From NCBI GenBank assembly GCA_019418545.1, contig DYBQ01000137.1:1-5145 (forward strand): a DNA stretch of 5,145 bases, written 5' to 3'. This document shows positions 1 through 5,145 of the stretch, in pieces (position 1 is the stretch's first letter; every line of letters begins with the position of its first letter). Below the pieces are notes generated by a model. It was not told where the DNA came from. It ran no database searches and was given only the letters and a program-made list of their open reading frames with translations. A program made the position numbers and the translations under genes. Source of the DNA: Clostridiales bacterium. Its GTDB lineage: Bacteria; Bacillota; Clostridia; Oscillospirales; Acutalibacteraceae.

Positions 1-513
1 CTTCCCAGTGCGATACCCCCCGGCCCGCAGCACCGCCTCTTTTCGAAAGGCGCAGGCTCCATGAAGGAAGGGCAGGCAGAAAAGGAAATCCCTTTTTTGC
101 GGGAATTCTGGATATGCCATGCTTCCCCACGGGCCGGTTTCGTCAAACAGGATGGTGTTGCTCCCAACAATGTCAAATTCCGGGAACTTTTCAAAACACG
201 CAAGCAGCTTTTCCACCCTGCCTGGAAGGGAAACATCGTCCCCGTCCTGGCGGATGACAATGGGGGCTGCGGCTGCCTGCAAACATCGGTTCAAAGACTC
301 TGCCAGCCCGCAGTTGGTTTCGTTTCGCAGATACCTGATTCTTTTGTCCTGTTTGGAAAGCTGCACAAGGCTTTTGCGGATGTTTTCGCGGGAGCCGTCG
401 TCCAGCAAAATCAGCTCCATGTCCTTTTGAAGTTCGGACAGGATGGAGTCTGCCGCCTTTTCTATCTGCTTTGGGCAGCCGTTATACACGCTCATGATGA
501 TGGAAGCCCGCAT
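1..513 (-). CDS. Family 2 glycosyltransferase, N-terminal part (3' end beyond window)
   Basis: This GT-A fold (GT2) enzyme probably transfers a nucleotide-activated sugar to a lipid-linked polysaccharide repeat unit at the inner face of the membrane. The 171 visible codons are open to the window edge. They begin MRASIIMSVYNG, the usual first beta strand and nucleotide-binding loop. ILLDDGS follows at 35-41, then NCGLAESLN at about 67-75, and the metal-binding DXD region RQDGDDVSLPGR at 88-99. HGACAFRKEAVLRAGGYR at about 151-168 is the typical acceptor-side block of the family. GT2 proteins of this kind usually have 250-350 residues, so roughly the second half is missing. The ATG at 513-511 sits one base after the TAG of the preceding gene (TAGGATG), with an AGGGG ribosome site about 8 bases upstream, which indicates translational coupling. 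Sugar donor and acceptor cannot be told from sequence. The family call is firm; the polysaccharide role is inferred from the operon. Confidence 0.93.
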   Translation of the reverse strand, partial: MRASIIMSVYNGCPKQIEKAADSILSELQKDMELILLDDGSRENIRKSLVQLSKQDKRIRYLRNETNCGLAESLNRCLQAAAAPIVIRQDGDDVSLPGRVEKLLACFEKFPEFDIVGSNTILFDETGPWGSMAYPEFPQKRDFLFCLPFLHGACAFRKEAVLRAGGYRTGK

Positions 514-514
514 C

Positions 515-1810
515 CTATTTCCCCTGCCTTTTTTGATACAGCTGCCGCAGCAGCTCCCAGCCATACAGGTTCAGCCGATACCATCCCTGCCATTTTACCG
601 GTGACAGCGCCAAACAGCCTTCCGGCCAGAACAGGGGCTTTGGCTTTTTGCCCTTTTTCAGCCGGTGGAAAACCGTGTATTCCCGCAGCACACGCCTGCT
701 CACCGGCACGGCCAGCGGGGACAGATACCCTTCGCCCACATCGTCGCAAAACAGCACCCCGGCAAACGCCAGCGCCTGGGAAACCGACGGGTTTTTGCAC
801 AGCTTCCCCATCATGCGGCGGGCACAGGCAAGCAGCTCTTCTTTGGGGCAGCACATTCCCTGCATTTCCCGGCAGAATGCCAACACCATGTCCCGCCGGC
901 GAAAAACCGCCTGTCTGGAGCCGCGGCTTTGCGCCAGCACAGGCTCCCACCGGCCGTTTTTTTCCTCATAGCCCAAGGTCATGCCGTGGGGCGCGGCACA
1001 CATGGCCTCCACCACATTGTTGCACAGGGACGCTTTTTTGCCGGCCGAAGACTCCGGGGCAAAATACCAGCTTTGATATTCCCCGTCTGCCGCCGATACC
1101 GGCGGGACATACAGGCCAAAATAAAGACCCGAAATTTCCCCTTTCCAGCCCCCGCTCTCCAAAAGGATTCGCAGGGTGCGCTGCATGGAGCCTGTCCAGC
1201 CGGTATCCACCAGCACGATTTTTTCCCCGTCCAAAAGCCCCTCCTGCTCAAAATATTTCATGGCCGGTTTAAAGGCTTCCTCGGAAACAGACAGGACGGC
1301 CTTTGAAAAAGCATCGTTTTGGGACGGCCTTTTTTGCATCTTAAAAAGCTCTTCCCGCAAAAGGGGTTTGTCAAGCTCCTCTTTTTCAAGCCCCCATTCC
1401 CCGCAGCGGCCAGCGTCCAGCCCCATCCGGCTCAAAATCCCCCGCAGGGTGGTGTGCAGGGCAGGCTGGAACAGCTGCTCCCAGTCCCTTGTTAGATGAA
1501 AGCAAGCCTTCCGCAATGCAAGCCGGGAGACATACAGATAGCGGCAATCCATGTCCCAGCCCTCCTGCCGGCACAGCTCCTCACAAATTTGGCGCAAAAG
1601 CCAGCCGTCCCTTGCCAAAAAATACAGCCGCTTCCAGCCCCGCTTTTGGGTAGTTTCCAAAACCCACCGGCAAAAGCCATAGAAAACCGGGGCGGTAACC
1701 CGGGCAGCCGTTTCTTCTGCCGCCCCCTGCCCGCCGCACCGGCACAGTGCCCTTTCCCCTGCCTCACAGAGAAGCCTGTGTGTTTTTCTCCACGGTATCA
1801 TCGGCTCCAC
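515..1810 (-). CDS. COG5610-like protein (predicted HAD-superfamily hydrolase family), lacking the N-terminal HAD motif; polysaccharide operon member
   Basis: The protein has 431 residues and looks cytoplasmic: no signal peptide or clear membrane helix. It carries two blocks I recognise from the C-terminal half of COG5610 proteins, which are often found in capsule and exopolysaccharide clusters. These are RLYFLARDGWLLRQI at about 61-75, followed by RYLYVSRLALR at 90-100, and KIVLVDTGWTGSMQRTL at about 197-213 with GLYFGLYV soon after. The usual N-terminal HAD nucleophile motif (hydrophobic strand then DxDx[TV]) is not visible, so hydrolase activity is doubtful. The end, around GWYRLNLYGWELLRQLY, looks amphipathic. 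I chose GTG at 1810 because AAAGGAGG lies 7 bases upstream; the ATG at 1801 would leave a 16-base spacer, and a longer reading from 1912 would run deep into the preceding gene. The gene lies 13 bases after the EpsG-like gene and one base before the GT2 gene. Exact biochemical role is unknown; family assignment is from remembered motifs, not a search. Confidence 0.8.
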   Translation of the reverse strand: MEPMIPWRKTHRLLCEAGERALCRCGGQGAAEETAARVTAPVFYGFCRWVLETTQKRGWKRLYFLARDGWLLRQICEELCRQEGWDMDCRYLYVSRLALRKACFHLTRDWEQLFQPALHTTLRGILSRMGLDAGRCGEWGLEKEELDKPLLREELFKMQKRPSQNDAFSKAVLSVSEEAFKPAMKYFEQEGLLDGEKIVLVDTGWTGSMQRTLRILLESGGWKGEISGLYFGLYVPPVSAADGEYQSWYFAPESSAGKKASLCNNVVEAMCAAPHGMTLGYEEKNGRWEPVLAQSRGSRQAVFRRRDMVLAFCREMQGMCCPKEELLACARRMMGKLCKNPSVSQALAFAGVLFCDDVGEGYLSPLAVPVSRRVLREYTVFHRLKKGKKPKPLFWPEGCLALSPVKWQGWYRLNLYGWELLRQLYQKRQGK

Positions 1811-1825
1811 AAAAAAACCTCCTTT
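1808..1825 (-). promoter_or_regulatory. Strong ribosome binding site setting a GTG start, with a seven-T spacer
   Basis: On the minus strand AAAGGAGG (1825-1818) is followed by exactly seven T (1817-1811) and then GTG (1810-1808). The TAA stop of the upstream gene (1826-1824) overlaps the first bases of the site, so terminating ribosomes would release directly onto it. This decides the GTG start over the ATG nine bases further on. The homopolymer spacer could change length by slippage during replication, which would alter translation; that is speculation. Confidence 0.8.
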
Positions 1826-2966
1826 ATCCGGCAAATATCCATTGATAGGGGAACACCCCGTGTACGTTTTCCAGCATCCCGAAAATGTGATACAGCATAC
1901 TGAGCCCCACAATTCCCAAAAGCACCAGCACCGCCTGCTTTTGATAGTGAGGCTGCAAAAGCCCCTGATTCATGCCGGATTTTGTTCCGCGCAAAAACAA
2001 GGGTTTTATGCCGGACACCCGCACCCCTTCGACAAAACAGGGCAGCGCAATCACCGCATAGGCCCAGCTGTAATAGGAAAGCCTTTCCAAAATGGCATGG
2101 CGGGTCATCATCACCATGCAGAATGCCGAAAAGAACAGCATCCCCGTGAGATAGTCCCCTTCCTTCCCCACGGCCCGCAAAAGCTGGCCCCGAAAAAGCA
2201 GCGCCGCACCGGCCAATAAAACCGGCAGAACACCATAGAGCGGGGACATTCCCTGCAAAAAAACCGAATTGGCATATTCTTCATGGAACACCATGGTGAG
2301 CAGGTTCAAAATGCCTTCGGAAGAAATATAGAAAAACAGCAGCCCATAGCCATACAGCAGGCACAGTCCCGCGCCGGGGGTGAACCTGACGAGGAAATAG
2401 AGGGGGATGAGGATGAGCGCCGTTGTGTGGAACAGGGAAGCGGCTATCACGACTGCGAGAAACTTCCAAAATTTCCGCTCTTTGAGAAACGGCCAGGCAA
2501 ACAGCGAAATGGAAATGGCAAGGGCCTGCCGGAGGAAGTTCATGTTCAGATAGAAAAAATAGAGGTTTTGAAACAGGATGATGGACAGCCACACGTTTTT
2601 GGAATAGCGGAAAATAAAATATGCCCAGGCAAAAAGGCACAGGGCCGAAATGATGCCGTGATATAACAGGATGTTGTTGGTAAACAGCCCAATCACCTTG
2701 GTGAATATTATAAAGCCCACTTCCCAGTCCAGATAGGAAAGATTGGAAAAGCCCTCGATATCCATCAGCAAAAAGCCCTTGGAATACATAAAATAGTCAA
2801 AACCAATTTGGCTGCGGAAACAGCTGAGCAGGAACATTTGCCCAAAGCAAACCGCGGTGAACAAGGCTTTTTTCCGCCTGTCCGCCTGGTTGTCCCACAG
2901 GCCTTTTTTGAGAAATACCGCGCCCCACACGCACACCAGCGCTTCATGAATCAGATAGGCCGCCAT
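1824..2966 (-). CDS. EpsG-family polytopic membrane protein, probable polysaccharide polymerase
   Basis: This 380-residue, very hydrophobic protein has about 11-13 predicted membrane segments, including stretches near 1-18, 35-50, 84-97, 101-119, 148-160, 168-195, 200-215, 243-258, 272-288 and 345-362. It shows the EpsG-family signature pattern. FRSQIGFDYFMY at 50-61 is the family's R-x-x-x-G-x-D-Y block. NFLRQALAISI at 143-153 holds the conserved RQ pair, FHTTALILIP at 179-188 holds the conserved histidine, and ILERLSYY lies at 292-299. EpsG proteins act in exopolysaccharide clusters as the probable Wzy-like polymerase joining lipid-linked repeat units outside the membrane. I start it at the ATG at 2966, where the first membrane helix begins and an AAAGGGGCGGG purine run lies upstream. 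An in-frame reading from 3077 would add 37 non-membrane residues inside the preceding gene. It overlaps the transferase gene by 23 bases. Family is confident; polymerase function is inferred from family and context. Confidence 0.9.
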   Translation of the reverse strand: MAAYLIHEALVCVWGAVFLKKGLWDNQADRRKKALFTAVCFGQMFLLSCFRSQIGFDYFMYSKGFLLMDIEGFSNLSYLDWEVGFIIFTKVIGLFTNNILLYHGIISALCLFAWAYFIFRYSKNVWLSIILFQNLYFFYLNMNFLRQALAISISLFAWPFLKERKFWKFLAVVIAASLFHTTALILIPLYFLVRFTPGAGLCLLYGYGLLFFYISSEGILNLLTMVFHEEYANSVFLQGMSPLYGVLPVLLAGAALLFRGQLLRAVGKEGDYLTGMLFFSAFCMVMMTRHAILERLSYYSWAYAVIALPCFVEGVRVSGIKPLFLRGTKSGMNQGLLQPHYQKQAVLVLLGIVGLSMLYHIFGMLENVHGVFPYQWIFAG

Positions 2967-4371
2967 GTTTTCCCGCCCCTTTCTCTCTGGCTTTTTTGGC
3001 TCGCAGCCGGAAGGCTGTTTGAAACAGGATGTAAACGTCCAGCCAAAAGCTCCAGTTTTCAATGTAATCCATGTCATACTCCACCCGCTCCCGGATGGAC
3101 GTGTCGCCGCCCCGAAGGCCGTGAATCTGCGCCCAGCCGGTCATCCCAGGCCGGACATAGTGCTTGAGCATATAGGAAGGGATGTATTCCAAAAACTCCT
3201 CCACAAAGCTGGGCATTTCCGGCCGGGGTCCTACCAGGCTCATGTCGCCTTTTAAAACGTTTACAAGCTGGGGAAGCTCGTCCAAGCTGTAGCGCCGCAA
3301 AAATTCCCCCACCCGGGTACACCGCTCGTCCCCTTCCGATGCCATTTTCCGCACCGACTGGGTTTCTATCCGCATGGAGCGAAACTTGTACATGACAAAG
3401 GGCTTCCTGTCCATGCCCACCCGCACCTGCCGAAAAATTACCGGCCCGGGAGACGATGCCTTTACGGCAATGGCCACCCCCAGCATCACAGGGCTTAAAA
3501 CCAGCAGCGCCGCAAAGGCCGCCGCCACATCAAGGCACCTCTTTAAAAAGGAATTAAAGGGGCTGTCCAAGGGGATTTTCCGCATCCCCAAAACCGGCAT
3601 GTCGTCAAAGCTGGTTAGATATACCCGCGAGGGCAGGATGGAAAACAGGTTGGGGATAATGGTAAATTTAATGCCGTATTTTTCCAGAATTCCCATTCCC
3701 TTTGCCGCCGCTTCTCCGTCTTCTTCCCGGAGCATGACAAAGGCTTCGTCCACCGGCGTTTTTCGGAGGAACTCTTCCAGCCCGGCGATTTCCCCCAAAA
3801 AAGGCAGCTCGCTTTTTTCCTGCCGGCTTTTTGCCAAATACCCCAAAATTTCATAGCCAAAGCCCGGAGAACGGCGGACCCGCTGCACAAAATCGGGCAC
3901 ACAGTCGTTATAGCCCACCAGTATAATATATTTCCGGTTATACCCCCGCCTGCGCAGCTCGGAAAGCACCCGGTACATTCCCCAGCGAAACAGGAGAAGC
4001 AGGGCTGTGTTGACAAAAAAGAAAAGGGTAATGCCAATTTGCACATGGGAAAACAGGGACAGCTGATAGAACACAATTGCCATAATCCCATAGGCCGCCA
4101 GGTTGGCCCGGGCAATTTCGGTGGCCTGGACCCAAAAAGGCAGGTTCCGGTGGGATTGGTACAGGTGGAACAGCTGATAGGTCCCTACATGGAGAAGGGC
4201 TATCAGGATATGGGCTCCTGCCGAAATGGGCACAGCAAAAGGCCGCGGGGCGCCGGATGAAGAAAACAGCAGGGCTTCCATGGAGGAAGAAAGCAGCAGC
4301 GAAACCGTTACCAGCAAAAAATCCGCCGTTCGCTGAACCGCATTGATGATTTTCAGATGTTTCCGAATCAT
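2944..4371 (-). CDS. Undecaprenyl-phosphate hexose-1-phosphate transferase (WcaJ/WbaP-type initiating sugar transferase)
   Basis: This polyprenyl-phosphate phosphoglycosyl transferase starts repeat-unit assembly by moving a hexose-1-phosphate (often glucose or galactose) from a UDP-sugar to undecaprenyl phosphate at the cytoplasmic membrane face. The 475 residues fit the long form of the family. About four N-terminal membrane helices (near 15-35, 47-70, 88-108, 111-129) lead to a nucleotide-binding-like domain (about 146-260). A further membrane-dipping helix (about 280-303) precedes the catalytic domain. There I see FRQVRVGMDRKPFVMYKFRS at 313-332, RRYSLDELPQLVNVLKGDMS at 359-378 with the catalytic Asp-Glu pair D364-E365, LVGPRPE at 379-385, and RPGMTGWAQIHGLRGGDTSI at 407-426. 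YIENWSFWLDVYILFQ near 436-451 matches the WcaJ subgroup. I chose the ATG at 4371, behind GGAAGGAAGG. A TTG at 4389 preceded by AGGAG would add six residues and cannot be excluded. The gene is first in the operon. The sugar is not determinable. Confidence 0.95.
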   Translation of the reverse strand: MIRKHLKIINAVQRTADFLLVTVSLLLSSSMEALLFSSSGAPRPFAVPISAGAHILIALLHVGTYQLFHLYQSHRNLPFWVQATEIARANLAAYGIMAIVFYQLSLFSHVQIGITLFFFVNTALLLLFRWGMYRVLSELRRRGYNRKYIILVGYNDCVPDFVQRVRRSPGFGYEILGYLAKSRQEKSELPFLGEIAGLEEFLRKTPVDEAFVMLREEDGEAAAKGMGILEKYGIKFTIIPNLFSILPSRVYLTSFDDMPVLGMRKIPLDSPFNSFLKRCLDVAAAFAALLVLSPVMLGVAIAVKASSPGPVIFRQVRVGMDRKPFVMYKFRSMRIETQSVRKMASEGDERCTRVGEFLRRYSLDELPQLVNVLKGDMSLVGPRPEMPSFVEEFLEYIPSYMLKHYVRPGMTGWAQIHGLRGGDTSIRERVEYDMDYIENWSFWLDVYILFQTAFRLRAKKAREKGAGKHGGLSDS

Positions 4372-4464
4372 AGCCTGCCTTCCTTCCAACCGCAGTTTCT
4401 CCTGATAGCATGTCTTGTTTTATGGGGCTTATGCATATTCAAACGCCCCGTTTGTTTCTAAAAC
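4372..4464 (-). promoter_or_regulatory. Leader of the polysaccharide operon with overlapping small inverted repeats
   Basis: This short stretch between the terminator and the first polysaccharide gene must hold the promoter if the operon starts here. I cannot find a well-spaced consensus -35/-10 pair. TTGAAT near 4443-4438 and TATGCA near 4438-4433 are partial matches only. A perfect 6-base inverted repeat CAAACG-GGG-CGTTTG lies at 4454-4440. A second pairing, GGGGC at 4449-4445 with GCCCC at 4428-4424, shares bases with it, so both hairpins could not form at once. They could be an operator, a leader RNA fold or chance. Two purine-rich sites follow: AGGAG near 4402 and GGAAGGAAGG near 4386-4377. 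Confidence 0.35.
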
Positions 4465-4510
4465 AAAAAAATGAGCGCCCCCTTTTTAACAAGAGAGCGC
4501 TCATTTTTCT
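4465..4510 (-). terminator. Rho-independent terminator, probably bidirectional
   Basis: A perfect 12-base-pair stem is formed by AAAAATGAGCGC (4467-4478 on the plus strand) and GCGCTCATTTTT (4497-4508), with an 18-base loop. Read on the minus strand it ends in seven T followed by GTTTT, 34 bases beyond the TAA of the surface-protein gene, which makes it that gene's terminator. On the plus strand the stem is also followed by TTTTTCT, so it could stop antisense transcription. It separates the surface-protein unit from the polysaccharide operon. Confidence 0.92.
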
Positions 4511-4542
4511 ATGATTTTATGATAACTCGCTTTTATCTTCTG

Positions 4543-5145
4543 TTAGCGGGTGTGGGCTTTTTTCGCCTTGATGCTGCCAACCAAAACAGCCAGTGCAGCT
4601 ACGGACATAATGGCAATCACCACAAGAGTCGTGGAGGAATCGCCGGTCTCGGGCGTACCGGATGCAGCCTCGCTCTGGAAGGCGGCGGCATAATAGGAGA
4701 AGTGGTTGGTTTCAAAGGTCAGGTATCCGCCGGAGAGGCTTGCTTCCATGTCGGTAACACTGTGGTCATCGGCAAAATACAGCACGGCGTTCTGATTGCC
4801 GGAAGCGGGCACCGTAACGGTCACATGGCCGTTCAGCCCGGAAATAGAATCCCCGTTCTGGTCCTTCAGGGAAATGTCCAGTACCTTCACATCGCTGTAG
4901 CCCATGTCAGCGGCATTGTTAAGGGCTTCCTGCACCTGGGCATCCTCCACACCGGAAATCTCCATGGAAACCTTTGTCACGCCCTCAGGAAGAACCCCCG
5001 CCGGAATTTCCACTTTCACGCCGGTTGCCATGGTGCTGCCGTCAGCGCCCTGGCCCTGGGCCACCAGCTCAATCTTCTGGCCGGCAACAACCTCTTTTTC
5101 ATCGCTCTTGCCATAATCGGAATATCCGGCTGTAACAGCCATTGC
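4543..5145 (-). CDS. Cell-wall-anchored surface protein, C-terminal part (5' end beyond window), sortase sorting signal
   Basis: The 200 visible residues are open to the right edge. The methionine codon at 5142 is preceded by an in-frame GCA with no ribosome site in view, so the protein very likely starts further right. The visible part first shows a strand-rich domain: GVKVEIPAGVLPEGVTKVSM at about 42-61, HVTVTVP near 108-114, and GYLTFETNHFSYY at about 140-152. The last pattern is common just before the anchor of clostridial surface proteins. Then comes a short linker and a cell-wall sorting signal: TPETGD at 164-169 (DNA 4656-4639), a hydrophobic helix at about 173-190, and a basic tail KAKKAHTR. 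A sortase would cut between T and G and attach the protein to peptidoglycan. TPETGD departs from LPXTG at the first position. The binding partner or enzymatic role lies in the missing N-terminal part. A terminator follows 34 bases after the stop, so this is the last gene of its unit. Confidence 0.88.
   Translation of the reverse strand, partial: AMAVTAGYSDYGKSDEKEVVAGQKIELVAQGQGADGSTMATGVKVEIPAGVLPEGVTKVSMEISGVEDAQVQEALNNAADMGYSDVKVLDISLKDQNGDSISGLNGHVTVTVPASGNQNAVLYFADDHSVTDMEASLSGGYLTFETNHFSYYAAAFQSEAASGTPETGDSSTTLVVIAIMSVAALAVLVGSIKAKKAHTR

Noticed and set aside
492..950. Minus-strand open frame of 152 codons overlapping the end of the COG5610-like gene
   Set aside because: The Ala/Gly/Pro-rich composition and position in the -1 frame of a supported gene make it a shadow. 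It is only of interest with regard to the slippery heptamer noted separately.
61..1272. Long plus-strand open frame of 403 codons opposite the GT2 and COG5610-like genes
   Set aside because: The translation is a low-complexity mix rich in Pro, Ala, Arg and Cys with no recognisable domain. It lies opposite two well-supported genes, and no good ribosome site precedes it. It is an antisense shadow of GC-biased codons.
665..1306. Plus-strand open frame of 213 codons
   Set aside because: Rich in His, Arg, Gln and Pro, with no domain or suitable upstream site. It lies wholly opposite the COG5610-like gene and is a shadow frame.
3938..4411. Minus-strand open frame of 157 codons overlapping the start of the transferase gene
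   Set aside because: The transferase frame has all family motifs and membrane helices. This alternative frame has none and is rich in Ala, Pro and Ser.
4433..4443. Sigma-A promoter candidate (TTGAAT and TATGCA elements) ahead of the polysaccharide operon
   Set aside because: The elements abut or overlap and cannot be paired with a 16-18 base spacer to a second good hexamer, so I do not call a specific promoter.
1..5145. Search for CRISPR repeats, tRNA, transposase or integrase genes, toxin-antitoxin pairs and defence systems
   Set aside because: No regularly spaced repeats, clover-leaf sequence, terminal inverted repeats with a transposase, or relevant protein motifs were seen on either strand.

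Overview
The window looks like part of the chromosome of a Gram-positive, low-to-mid GC Bacillota, most likely a gut-type member of the Clostridia. The evidence is purine-rich Shine-Dalgarno sites (one perfect AAAGGAGG), a C-terminal cell-wall sorting signal typical of sortase substrates, and EpsG- and WcaJ-like polysaccharide proteins of the Firmicutes type. This is inference; no rRNA or other taxonomic marker is present. All recognised genes lie on the minus strand, so the natural reading direction is from high to low coordinates.

Region by region: 5145-4543 is the C-terminal end of a cell-surface protein with a beta-sandwich-like domain and a TPETGD sorting signal; its start lies outside the window. 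A strong hairpin terminator with U-tracts on both strands (about 4465-4510) separates it from the next unit. A short leader (4464-4372) holds two small overlapping inverted repeats and no convincing sigma-A promoter. Four tightly packed genes follow. They are an undecaprenyl-phosphate hexose-1-phosphate transferase (4371-2944), an EpsG-family membrane protein that is the probable polysaccharide polymerase (2966-1824), a cytoplasmic protein resembling the C-terminal half of COG5610 predicted HAD-superfamily hydrolases (1810-515), and a family 2 glycosyltransferase that runs off the left edge (513-1). Gene junctions are a 23-base overlap, a 13-base gap and a 1-base gap, so the four are almost certainly one operon that continues to the left.

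Together the genes read as the beginning of an exopolysaccharide or capsule cluster. The transferase loads the first sugar phosphate on undecaprenyl phosphate, GT2 enzymes extend the repeat unit, and the EpsG-like protein would polymerise it. The COG5610-like protein is a recurrent but poorly understood companion of such clusters. No flippase, chain-length regulator or kinase is in view; these would have to be outside the window. I see no RNA gene, CRISPR array, mobile element, phage gene or defence system. The most interesting item is the COG5610-like protein, which lacks the N-terminal HAD nucleophile motif but keeps the conserved LARDG and DTGWTGSMQ blocks.
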